Positions 1 through 5,750 are shown, numbered from the stretch's first letter. The stretch is 5,750 nt of DNA from Candidatus Hydrogenedentota bacterium (GCA_030430835.1 JAUIKJ010000206.1:1-5750); one strand, 5' to 3'. Notes: generated by a model from the sequence alone, not told the origin. Numbers and translations are program-made.

Positions 1-1
1 C

Positions 2-34
2 CTCGACGATCCGGAACTCTGGACACATCGCTAG
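2..34 (+). CDS. C-terminal tail of an unidentified upstream gene (partial)
   Basis: Reading from base 2 gives ten codons ending in the TAG at 32-34 (LDDPELWTHR). The codons are G+C-rich like those of the neighbours, and the stop lies 19 bases before the next start, which fits an operon with the acyl-CoA dehydrogenase. Too little is present to assign a family. It could also be a chance open stretch of non-coding DNA, so confidence is low. Confidence 0.35.
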   Translation, partial: LDDPELWTHR

Positions 35-53
35 GGCGGCACGGAGAACAGCC

Positions 54-1283
54 ATGGATTTCGCCATATCCGAAAAGATGCAGGATCTGCTTGCACGGTA
101 CCGCCATTTCGTGGACGACGAACTGATTCCGCTGGAGGCGGAGTTCCTGCTGAAGGGCATGGGGCCGATGCAGGCGGCCTACGATGCCAAGCGCGAGCGG
201 GCCAAGGAACTGGGACTCTGGCTGCCGCAGATCGAGAAGGATCACGGCGGACTTGGGCTCAGTCTCGTCGAACACGGGCTGGTCAGTTCGGAACTCGGCC
301 GCACGCCGATGGGCCACTACACCTGCAACTGCCAGGCGCCTGACGCCGGCAACATGGAGATCCTGATCCAGTTCGGCACCGACGAGCAGAAGGCAAAGTA
401 CCTCGAGCCGCTGGTCGCGGGAGAGATTCGCAGCTGCTTCTCCATGACCGAGCCGGACTTCCCGGGATCCAATCCGACCTGGATGGGCACTGTTGCAGAG
501 AAGGACGGCGACGACTACGTCATCAACGGCAAGAAATGGTTTACGTCCTCCGCGGACGGCGCGGCCTTCGCGATCGTAATGGCGGTGACCAATCCGGAAG
601 CGCCGCCCCATCTGCGCGCGAGCCAGATCATCGTGCCGGCGGACACGCCCGGCTTTAACGTGGACTGCAACACACCCTGCATGGGCCACCGCGGCGAGGG
701 CTGGGTGAGCCACTCCGAGGTCAGCTACGACAACGTGCGCGTGCCGCAGCGCAACCTGCTGGGTGCCGAAGGGGCGGGCTTTATCATCGCGCAGGAACGC
801 CTCGGCCCGGGCCGCATCCACCATTGCATGCGCTGGTTGGGCATCTGCGAACGCGCGTGGCAGCTCATGTGTGAGCGCGCCGTAAGCCGCGAAGTCGCCC
901 CGGATCGCCCCCTGTCCAGCCGGCAGTTTGTGCAGGGCTGGATCGCGGAGAGCCGCGCGGAGATCAATGCCGCGCGCCTTGCGGTGTTGCAGGCGGCCTG
1001 GATGATCGAGAAGGTCGGCCAGAAGGCTGCACGCAATGAGGTCTCGCTGATCAAATTCCACACCGCCAAGGTGCTGATGGACGTGCTCGACCGCGCGATC
1101 CAGGTGCACGGCGCGCTGGGCATGACCGACTACACCCCGCTGGCGGCCTGGTGGCGCAACGAACGCGCGGGCCGCATCTACGACGGCGCCGACGAAGTCC
1201 ACAAGGTCAGCGTGGCCAAGCGTCTCGTGCGGCCCTTCGCGGAAGCACAGGCCGAAGAGCCCGCGGGCGCGGCGCAGAACTAA
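54..1283 (+). CDS. Acyl-CoA dehydrogenase, ACAD10/ACAD11/LvaC-like
   Basis: A cytosolic FAD-dependent acyl-CoA dehydrogenase of 409 residues, the normal length for the family. Visible family blocks, in order, are the helical N-terminal domain (about 1-125), the flavin/substrate segment SCFSMTEPDFPGSN (127-140), the beta-domain strand WFTSSADGAAFAI (162-174), and the C-terminal helical domain with QVHGALGMTDYTP (350-362) and RIYDGADEVHKVSVAKRL (374-391). In the last block Asp377 stands where medium-chain enzymes have the catalytic Glu (YEGT). An Asp-containing DGxDEVH form is, from memory, typical of the ACAD10/11 branch. The ATG is preceded by GGAGA (43-47) at 6 bases. The gene is followed after 36 bases by an APH-fold kinase, the partner domain that is fused to this one in animal ACAD10/11. 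By analogy with LvaC it may act on a phosphorylated 4-hydroxyacyl-CoA rather than simply oxidise an acyl-CoA. The family call is secure; the substrate is inferred. An ordinary beta-oxidation dehydrogenase remains possible. Confidence 0.93.
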   Translation: MDFAISEKMQDLLARYRHFVDDELIPLEAEFLLKGMGPMQAAYDAKRERAKELGLWLPQIEKDHGGLGLSLVEHGLVSSELGRTPMGHYTCNCQAPDAGNMEILIQFGTDEQKAKYLEPLVAGEIRSCFSMTEPDFPGSNPTWMGTVAEKDGDDYVINGKKWFTSSADGAAFAIVMAVTNPEAPPHLRASQIIVPADTPGFNVDCNTPCMGHRGEGWVSHSEVSYDNVRVPQRNLLGAEGAGFIIAQERLGPGRIHHCMRWLGICERAWQLMCERAVSREVAPDRPLSSRQFVQGWIAESRAEINAARLAVLQAAWMIEKVGQKAARNEVSLIKFHTAKVLMDVLDRAIQVHGALGMTDYTPLAAWWRNERAGRIYDGADEVHKVSVAKRLVRPFAEAQAEEPAGAAQN

Positions 1284-1319
1284 GTGCAGATATATTTCAG
1301 GAAACGGACGCGATAGATC

Positions 1320-2384
1320 ATGACGGACCTCCTCGACAAGCCCCGCGCGATTCGTGCGGGCGAAGAACTCGACATCGCCGTGCTGGAAGGCTGGCTAAAG
1401 GACAACGTGCCGGGCCTGGAGGGCGCGCTGGAAGTGCAGCAGTTTCCCAGCGGCTATTCGAACCTGACCTATCTGATTCGCGTGGGCGAGACGGATCTCG
1501 TCTTGCGGCGGCCACCCTTCGGCAGCAAGGTAAAGTCTGCGCACGACATGGGCCGCGAGTACCGCGTGCTTTCCGCCCTGCATCCAATTTATCCGGCGGC
1601 ACCGAAGCCGCTCGCCTTCTGCACGGATCACGCAATCATGGGGGCGGACTTCTACGTGATGGAGCGCATCCGGGGCGTCATCGTGCGCGGTGACAAACCG
1701 GAAGACCTTGTGCTCGATGAGGCGACTGTGCGCGGTTCCTGCGAGGCCATGGTACGCAACCTCGCGGATCTGCACGCCCTCGACTGGGCGGCCGCGGGCC
1801 TCGGCGAGATGCGCAAGGAAGGGTCCTATGTGGAGCGGCAGGTGCTGGGCTGGATCAAGCGCTATGCCGGTTCGAAGACCGACGACATTGCGTCCATCGA
1901 TGAAGCCTCGGCATGGCTCAAGGCCAACTATCCCGCGGATTCCGGCGCGACGCTGGTACACAATGATTACAAGTATGACAACGTCGTACTGGCACCGGAC
2001 GACCTCACGAAGATCATCGGCGTGCTGGACTGGGAAATGTGCACGATCGGCGATCCGCTCATGGACCTCGGCACCTCGCTGGGTTACTGGATCCAGCCGG
2101 GCGACCCGAGTCTCGGCGTAGTCAACTGCTACATGAGCAATGCACCAGGCGGGATCACGCGCCGGGAGTTCGCCGACCTCTACGCCAAGCAGACCGGTCG
2201 CGATCTGGGCAACATCCACTTCTACTATATCTTCGCGCTGATCAAGCTGGCGGTGATCGTGCAGCAGATTTACTATCGCTACAAGCAGGGCCTGACCAAG
2301 GACGAGCGCTTCGCGCCGCTCGTCTTCGTCGTGGCCGCGCTGGGTCAACGCGCCGTGGAATGTATTGAGACCGGTGAGATTTAG
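1320..2384 (+). CDS. APH-fold phosphotransferase, ACAD10/11 kinase-domain or LvaA-like
   Basis: A 354-residue protein-kinase-like small-molecule kinase of the phosphotransferase enzyme family. Visible parts are a nucleotide loop region PSGYSNLTYLI (43-53), an N-lobe strand with basic residues VLRRPP (61-66), a conserved Glu in GREYRVL (78-84), the catalytic loop HNDYKYDN (214-221, with Asp216 the likely base and Asn221 a metal ligand), and the metal-binding LDWE (236-239, Asp237, equivalent to kinase DFG). All key residues are present, so it is probably active. An in-frame TAG at 1314-1316 makes the ATG at 1320 the first possible start. The ribosome site is weak: AGGA at 1299-1302 is 17 bases away and GGA at 1306-1308 is 11 away. 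It is probably cotranscribed with the dehydrogenase ahead of it. The pairing suggests ATP-dependent phosphorylation of a hydroxyacyl-CoA hydroxyl, as for P. putida LvaA and ACAD11. Antibiotic resistance is unlikely, because this branch tracks with acyl-CoA metabolism. No small LvaB-like partner gene is seen in the window. Confidence 0.9.
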   Translation: MTDLLDKPRAIRAGEELDIAVLEGWLKDNVPGLEGALEVQQFPSGYSNLTYLIRVGETDLVLRRPPFGSKVKSAHDMGREYRVLSALHPIYPAAPKPLAFCTDHAIMGADFYVMERIRGVIVRGDKPEDLVLDEATVRGSCEAMVRNLADLHALDWAAAGLGEMRKEGSYVERQVLGWIKRYAGSKTDDIASIDEASAWLKANYPADSGATLVHNDYKYDNVVLAPDDLTKIIGVLDWEMCTIGDPLMDLGTSLGYWIQPGDPSLGVVNCYMSNAPGGITRREFADLYAKQTGRDLGNIHFYYIFALIKLAVIVQQIYYRYKQGLTKDERFAPLVFVVAALGQRAVECIETGEI

Positions 2385-2405
2385 ATAGCTGTTGGTCGAT
2401 TCACG

Positions 2406-2543
2406 CTGTCATTTCAGCCTACCCTGTCATTTCGGCCCACGCGGTCATTTCGAGCGAGAGCGAGAAATCTTAAGACCTCTCCCGTTGGTCGAGGTGACAG
2501 GGGTTGCGGCCGAGGTGACAAGAGGGTTTGGCCGCGATGACAG
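2406..2543. repeat. Nested six-arm palindromic intergenic repeat
   Basis: Three direct copies of a 14-base motif (CTGTCATTTCAGCC, CTGTCATTTCGGCC, CGGTCATTTCGAGC) start at 2406, 2424 and 2442, exactly 18 bases apart. Three inverted copies start at 2487 (GGTCGAGGTGACAG), 2508 (GGCCGAGGTGACAA) and 2530 (GGCCGCGATGACAG). Pairing outer with outer, middle with middle and inner with inner puts the three centres at about 2474.5, 2472.5 and 2471, so the whole is one long imperfect hairpin. At least five pairs are T opposite G, which pair as U-G in RNA from the + strand but become A-C mismatches in RNA from the other strand. It lies 21 bases after the kinase gene stop. It could be a transcript-end structure, a dispersed REP/MITE-like element, or both. 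It resembles GTCATTTCGAGCG-type repeats that I recall as common in many bacterial genomes, but I cannot confirm copy number here. Confidence 0.85.
2462..2481. repeat. Core palindrome at the centre of the repeat
   Basis: This 20-base stretch (GAGA, AA, TCTTAAGA, CC, TCTC) is self-complementary except for two A/C mismatches on each side of the centre. Its centre is between 2471 and 2472, where the surrounding six-arm palindrome is also centred. The innermost TCTTAAGA is a perfect 8-base palindrome, so the tip of an RNA hairpin would open a few bases there. It includes the GAGAAATCTT part that typically follows the GTCATTTCGAGCG motif in repeats of this kind. Confidence 0.7.
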
Positions 2544-2666
2544 AAAGTAGTACCGGCAGCCTGGAAACCGGATGCCCGGCACGCGTGTCTTTACAAGGTG
2601 GAACTCGGACAGCCACGTAGCTTTCCACACCATTCAAATACAAACCAATTCTGGAGATAGTCCGCT
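2544..2666. other. Leader of the oxidoreductase gene, no recognised element
   Basis: These 123 bases between the repeat and the oxidoreductase start hold no convincing gene. The stretch is locally more A/T-rich near 2632-2652, just before the ribosome site TGGAGA (2652-2657), which lies 9 bases from the ATG. A promoter for the second block would be expected here because the repeat separates it from the first, but I find no clear -35/-10 pair. TTTACA at 2590-2595 is a -35-like hexamer without a convincing -10 at normal spacing. Confidence 0.4.
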
Positions 2667-4010
2667 ATGGCCAAGACCACCCGCCGCACCTTTCTGAAGA
2701 CCGCCGCCGCGGCCTCGCTTTTCACCATCGTCCCCCGCCGCGTCCTCGGCGGGCCGGGCCACACGCCGCCCAGCGAACAGCTCCGCATCGCGGGTATCGG
2801 CGCGGGTGGACAGGCCATGCACGATCTCGGCCAGGTAAGCATGAAGGGTGATCCAATCGTGGCGCTTGCGGATGTCGACGATGCGCGTGCCGGAAAGGCC
2901 TGGGAGCGCTGGCCGGATGCGAAGCGCTACCGCGATTTCCGCGAGATGCTGGACAAGGAAGGCGACAACATCGATGCGGTCGTGGTGGCCTGTCCCGATC
3001 ACGTCCATGCTGTGGCCGCGACCGCCTGTATGCAGGCGGGCAAACATGTCTATGTCGAGAAGCCGATGGCGCATGAGATCGCCGAAGTGCGCGCGCTGAT
3101 GAAGCTGGCCAAAGAGACCGGGGTGGTCACGCAAATGGGCAACCAGGGACACTCCTTCCCCAGCGTCTACCGGCTGAAATACTGGATGGACGACGGCGTG
3201 ATTGGCGAGGTGACCGATGTGCACTGCCACACCAACCGCCCAAGTTGGCCGCAGGGCATTGATCGCCCGGCAGATTCCCCGCCGGTTCCGGATACCCTCG
3301 ACTGGGATCTGTGGCTTGGTCCGGCGGCCGCGCGCCCCTATAACCCCGCCTACTGTCCACGCAACTGGCGCGGTTGGCAGGACTTCGGCACGGGCGCACT
3401 GGGCGACATGGGCTGCCATATTTTCGACGCGCCCTTCTATGCCCTCGACCTCGGCGCACCCACGCGCATCACGCCAGACACCACCCCCGTGAACGGGGAG
3501 ACCTATCCGAGCTCTTCGAAACTGACCTATGAATTCCCGGCGCGCGGCGAGGGTTTCCCGGCGGTGAAGCTCCATTGGTACGACGGCGAAAACAAACTTG
3601 AGCGTCCCGAAGAATTGCCCGACGGCAAACCGCTCGGCGACAACGACGGCGGCACACTCTTCGTCGGCACGAAGGGCAAGGCCCTGTGCGGCACCTACAG
3701 CAACGGCCCGAAGCTGCTGCCCTTTGAGCGCATGGACGACTATGAGCACGCGAAGGTCAAGGTGCGGCGCTCTTCGGGACATCACCGGGAATGGGTCGAG
3801 GCCTGCAAGGCGAATGACCCCGAAGCCTGCGCCTCCAATTTCGACTACGCCGGTCCGTTGACCGAGGTCGTTCTGCTCGGGAACATTGCCATTCGCACCG
3901 GCGAAGCAATTGAGTGGGACGCGAAGGCCCGCAAGATCACGAACAACGAGGCGGCCAACGCCCTGCTCGCACGTGAATATCGGGAAGGCTGGGGCAACGC
4001 CCCGGCGTAG
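2667..4010 (+). CDS. Tat-exported Gfo/Idh/MocA family oxidoreductase
   Basis: A 447-residue NAD(P)-dependent dehydrogenase-like protein. The N-terminus has a twin-arginine signal, TTRRTFLKTAAAASLF (4-19), so the folded protein is probably exported with its cofactor; no clear AxA cleavage site is visible, and cleavage near VLGG (26-29) is only a guess. A Rossmann domain follows, with GIGAGG (43-48), the acidic strand end ADVDDA (68-73) and the family EKP motif (131-133; Lys132 is the usual catalytic lysine). The C-terminal domain carries GNQGHS (158-163), WDLWLGPA (213-220), the conserved GALGDMGCHIFD (243-254, His251) and HHREWVEACK (372-381). The length is typical for Tat-bearing members abundant in PVC bacteria. 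Substrates are probably sugars, inositols or sugar derivatives, but nothing here fixes one; a redox-based glycosidase role is an alternative. The ATG at 2667 has TGGAGA at 9 bases. It is followed after 3 bases by tilS in the same reading frame. Confidence 0.92.
   Translation: MAKTTRRTFLKTAAAASLFTIVPRRVLGGPGHTPPSEQLRIAGIGAGGQAMHDLGQVSMKGDPIVALADVDDARAGKAWERWPDAKRYRDFREMLDKEGDNIDAVVVACPDHVHAVAATACMQAGKHVYVEKPMAHEIAEVRALMKLAKETGVVTQMGNQGHSFPSVYRLKYWMDDGVIGEVTDVHCHTNRPSWPQGIDRPADSPPVPDTLDWDLWLGPAAARPYNPAYCPRNWRGWQDFGTGALGDMGCHIFDAPFYALDLGAPTRITPDTTPVNGETYPSSSKLTYEFPARGEGFPAVKLHWYDGENKLERPEELPDGKPLGDNDGGTLFVGTKGKALCGTYSNGPKLLPFERMDDYEHAKVKVRRSSGHHREWVEACKANDPEACASNFDYAGPLTEVVLLGNIAIRTGEAIEWDAKARKITNNEAANALLAREYREGWGNAPA
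3988..4006 (+). promoter_or_regulatory. Stable hairpin at the oxidoreductase/tilS junction
   Basis: GGCTGGGGC (3987-3995, pairing from 3988) pairs with GCCCCGGC (3999-4006) around an AAC loop, giving an 8-pair stem with one G-U. It covers the last codons of the oxidoreductase and ends 8 bases before the tilS GTG start, occupying the place of a Shine-Dalgarno site. No U-run follows, so it is not an ordinary terminator. It may hold the tilS start closed until a ribosome finishing the upstream gene opens it. G+C-rich coding sequence forms such stems by chance fairly often. Confidence 0.45.
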
Positions 4011-4013
4011 CCC

Positions 4014-5411
4014 GTGAGTTCAGAGAACACGCACCCCTTCATCGATCGCGTTCGCGCGACGATCGACGAGTTTGATCTGTTGTCGCCGGGAGAGCGCGTA
4101 CTCGTCGCGCTCTCCGGCGGCGCAGATTCCATGGCGCTGCTGCATGCGCTGCGTGCCTTGGGATATTCCGTAGAAGCCGCGCACCTGAATCACCAGTTGC
4201 GTGGCGATGATAGCGATGCGGACCAATGTTTCGTGGTGGAACATTGCGCGAAACTCGGGGTGGCCTGTCACTGCGCGGCGGACGACGTTGCGGCCCATGC
4301 CGCGGCCACGGGCGTGTCCCTGGAAGCGGCGGCGCGTGAACGGCGCTATGAGTTCCTGAGCCATGTCGCGGCGATGAACGGCATCGAAATCGTGGCGACC
4401 GCGCACCATGCGGACGATCAGGCGGAGACAGTACTGATGCGTGTACTGCGCGGGGCCAGCACGTCGGGCCTCGGCGGCATCCCGCCCTTCCGTCAGGAAG
4501 ACGACGTCTGCATCGTTCGGCCGCTGCTCCGCTGTACCCGATCTGAGATTATGGCCTGGCTTGAAGCGCAGGACCTTCCCTGGTGTGAGGACGCCTCCAA
4601 CGCGGACACCGATTTCCTCCGCAATCGCGTACGTCATGAACTGTTGCCACAGCTGCAACGCGACTACAACCCACAGCTCGCGGCGGCGCTGTGCCGGATG
4701 GCGGATAACCTGCGCGAGGACGCGGCGCTGCTCGATGCGATCAGTGACGACGCGGCAGAAAATGTTATTGATGAGAAGGGCCGGATTAACCCGACCATAC
4801 TGGCAGACTATCCGGAGGTCATTCAGCGCCGTGTGATACAGCAGTGGCTCTGGTACGTGGGCGTGGATCTCGACAGCGACCGCTTGCGTGCTGCGGCAGC
4901 ATTCGCGACACATTCCGAGACCGGGAAGTACTTCGATGCTGGTGGTGCGGTTCAGCTCTACCGTGGAAAAGAACTCGTCGAGATTGTGGATCAGGACGCA
5001 AGTATTGTTGCTCCCCGCCCGCTCACACTCTCCGGCGAGACGGAGGCCCTTGGATACCGCTTCACCGTGACGCGTCGTCCGCGGGGGAATCATGAGAACG
5101 CGGCGTTCCTGAGGACCTATTGCACACCCGCCCGGCAGCTCTGTGATGCCGATGTGGTGGGGACTTCCGTGTTCGTACGCACACGCCGCGACGGCGACCG
5201 GATCACCCCGTTGGGGATGGAGGGCTCGCGCAAGTTGCAGGACTACTTCGTCGACAAGGGCGTCCCCGCGCCGCAGCGCGACCGGATTCCCCTCATCGCC
5301 ACCGAAACGGATATCGTGTGGATCGTGGGCCACGCGGTCGACGGAAGGTTTGCAGTCGGCGAACGCACCCGCCGGGTGCTGGAGATTGAGGTGAGGAATG
5401 CGGCTGAGTAG
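4014..5411 (+). CDS. tilS: tRNA(Ile)-lysidine synthase TilS
   Basis: A cytosolic ATP-dependent N-type PP-loop ligase that joins lysine to C34 of the CAU-anticodon isoleucine tRNA, making lysidine so that it reads AUA and is charged with isoleucine. The PP-loop SGGADS is at 34-39, the motif AHLNHQLRGDDSDAD at 56-70, and the second conserved block TAHHADDQAETVLMRVLRGAS at 129-149. DFLRNRVRHELLP (200-212) ends the catalytic domain. The C-terminal TilS domain is at about 385-450, with RRDGDRITPLGMEGSRKLQDYF (391-412). At 465 residues it is a full-length, E. coli-like form. The GTG at 4014 is forced: an in-frame TAG lies two codons upstream and the next in-frame ATG is inside the PP-loop at 4131. 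No good Shine-Dalgarno is visible, so translation is probably coupled to the upstream gene. It overlaps hpt by 14 bases. As an essential gene in most bacteria, it is expected to be intact, as here. Confidence 0.97.
   Translation: MSSENTHPFIDRVRATIDEFDLLSPGERVLVALSGGADSMALLHALRALGYSVEAAHLNHQLRGDDSDADQCFVVEHCAKLGVACHCAADDVAAHAAATGVSLEAAARERRYEFLSHVAAMNGIEIVATAHHADDQAETVLMRVLRGASTSGLGGIPPFRQEDDVCIVRPLLRCTRSEIMAWLEAQDLPWCEDASNADTDFLRNRVRHELLPQLQRDYNPQLAAALCRMADNLREDAALLDAISDDAAENVIDEKGRINPTILADYPEVIQRRVIQQWLWYVGVDLDSDRLRAAAAFATHSETGKYFDAGGAVQLYRGKELVEIVDQDASIVAPRPLTLSGETEALGYRFTVTRRPRGNHENAAFLRTYCTPARQLCDADVVGTSVFVRTRRDGDRITPLGMEGSRKLQDYFVDKGVPAPQRDRIPLIATETDIVWIVGHAVDGRFAVGERTRRVLEIEVRNAAE
5388..5394 (+). 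promoter_or_regulatory. Shine-Dalgarno site of hpt inside the tilS end
   Basis: GAGGTGA matches the consensus complement of the 16S rRNA tail over seven bases. Its GAGG core is 6 bases before the ATG at 5398. It lies within the last codons of tilS, and an in-frame TGA at 5392-5394 excludes any earlier hpt start. This strong site contrasts with the missing one at tilS. Confidence 0.8.
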
Positions 5412-5750
5412 GGAAGCTTTCATACCCGCGGAAGCGTTGCAAGTACGTATTGCCGAGCTTGGCAATGAGATTTCGCGCGACTACGCGGACCGGGACCTGT
5501 GTGTCCTGTGTGTTCTCAAGGGCGCGGCGCCGTTTACGATGGCACTGCTCCAAGGGCTTCAAGCTTCCATCGCGCTTGATTTCATCTGCGCAAAGAGTTA
5601 CGCCGGCACCGAGAGCACGGGCACGGTGGAACTGAAATACACCCCAGACATTGCGCTCGGAGGGCGGCATCTGTTGCTCGTTGAGGACATCCTTGATACC
5701 GGCCGCACGGCGGCGCGATTGCTCGCGTGGGTGCGCGAGCAGGGCCCGGC
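5398..5750 (+). CDS. hpt: Hypoxanthine phosphoribosyltransferase (5' part, runs off the window)
   Basis: A purine salvage enzyme that joins PRPP to hypoxanthine or guanine to give IMP or GMP. The 117 complete codons present begin MRLSREAFIP and show the type I PRTase landmarks in order: the pyrophosphate loop LKGAAPF (40-46), the flexible-loop Ser-Tyr SYAGTESTG (67-75), and the PRPP-binding motif VEDILDTGRTA (95-105). Glu96 and Asp97 contact the ribose, and Asp100 matches the catalytic base of the human enzyme. The family is usually about 175-190 residues, so roughly a third lies beyond base 5750, including the purine-specificity segment near the C-terminus. Hypoxanthine versus guanine preference therefore cannot be judged. 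The gene overlaps tilS by 14 bases and has a strong ribosome site, so cotranscription is near certain. In many bacteria the next gene is ftsH. Confidence 0.95.
   Translation, partial: MRLSREAFIPAEALQVRIAELGNEISRDYADRDLCVLCVLKGAAPFTMALLQGLQASIALDFICAKSYAGTESTGTVELKYTPDIALGGRHLLLVEDILDTGRTAARLLAWVREQGP

Noticed and set aside
1151..1693. Open frame on the + strand bridging the dehydrogenase/kinase junction
   Set aside because: It is an Arg/Gly-rich out-of-frame translation overlapping two clear genes, with no recognisable domain.
1395..2348. Open frame on the - strand (317 codons) across the kinase gene
   Set aside because: It is fully antisense to a gene with intact HNDYKYDN and LDWE motifs, and has no motif of its own.
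1320..2384. Aminoglycoside resistance kinase
   Set aside because: The fold is shared, but the adjacent acyl-CoA dehydrogenase and the similarity to the ACAD10/11 kinase domain favour acyl-CoA metabolism.
2406..2543. CRISPR array reading of the 18-base-spaced repeats
   Set aside because: The units are 14 bases with 4-base gaps, only three per orientation, with the second set inverted. There are no spacers of normal length and no cas genes.
2445..2633. Small - strand frame in the intergenic gap
   Set aside because: It is made largely from the palindromic repeat. I see no ribosome site or family resemblance, so it is best treated as non-coding.
2590..2645. Possible sigma-70 promoter before the oxidoreductase (TTTACA and downstream A/T-rich bases)
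   Set aside because: No -10-like hexamer lies at 16-18 bases from TTTACA, and the A/T-rich stretch near 2632-2644 lacks a matching -35. The promoter rules of the host are unknown.
2634..3785. Long open frame on the - strand (383 codons) across the oxidoreductase
   Set aside because: It shadows the Gfo/Idh/MocA gene, and its translation is composition-driven, rich in Arg, Ala, Val and His with no family motif.
4020..5465. Long open frame on the - strand (481 codons) across tilS
   Set aside because: It is antisense to an unmistakable tilS with all motifs in place. Its translation shows no recognisable domain, and long antisense frames are common in G+C-rich genes.

Overview
The window is about 62% G+C by eye and almost fully coding. 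Every gene is on the + strand, and a structured repeat at about 2406-2543 divides it into two blocks. There are no RNA genes, CRISPR arrays, insertion sequences or integration sites that I can see. The organism cannot be named from this sequence. A Tat-exported Gfo/Idh/MocA oxidoreductase of the type expanded in Planctomycetes, Verrucomicrobia, Lentisphaerae and Hydrogenedentota suggests a PVC-like or related Gram-negative lineage; this is an inference, not a placement.

Block 1 (1-2384) starts with the last few codons of an unidentified upstream gene (stop at 32-34). It continues with an acyl-CoA dehydrogenase (54-1283) and a kinase-like protein of the aminoglycoside phosphotransferase (APH) fold (1320-2384). 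These two protein types are fused in animal ACAD10 and ACAD11, and occur as separate genes in the Pseudomonas putida lva levulinate pathway (LvaA kinase, LvaC dehydrogenase-like). The most economical reading is a pair that phosphorylates the hydroxyl of a hydroxyacyl-CoA and then eliminates phosphate, so that the acid can enter beta-oxidation. The substrate is not known.

The gap at 2385-2666 is the most unusual non-coding stretch. Three direct copies of a 14-base motif at exact 18-base spacing are answered by three inverted copies, all nested around one AT-containing core palindrome. Several pairs are T opposite G, so the fold pairs better in RNA read in the gene direction than in the opposite-strand RNA.

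Block 2 (2667-5750) holds a Tat-signal Gfo/Idh/MocA oxidoreductase, tilS (tRNA-Ile lysidine synthase) and the first two thirds of hpt (hypoxanthine phosphoribosyltransferase). The genes are very tightly packed: 3 bases separate the oxidoreductase stop from the tilS GTG start, and tilS and hpt overlap by 14 bases. tilS-hpt is a widely conserved pair, often followed by ftsH, which may lie just beyond the window. The oxidoreductase at the head of this housekeeping pair is the unexpected member. Overall the window is mainly ordinary chromosome, with two items worth pursuing: the kinase/dehydrogenase pair and the nested intergenic palindrome.
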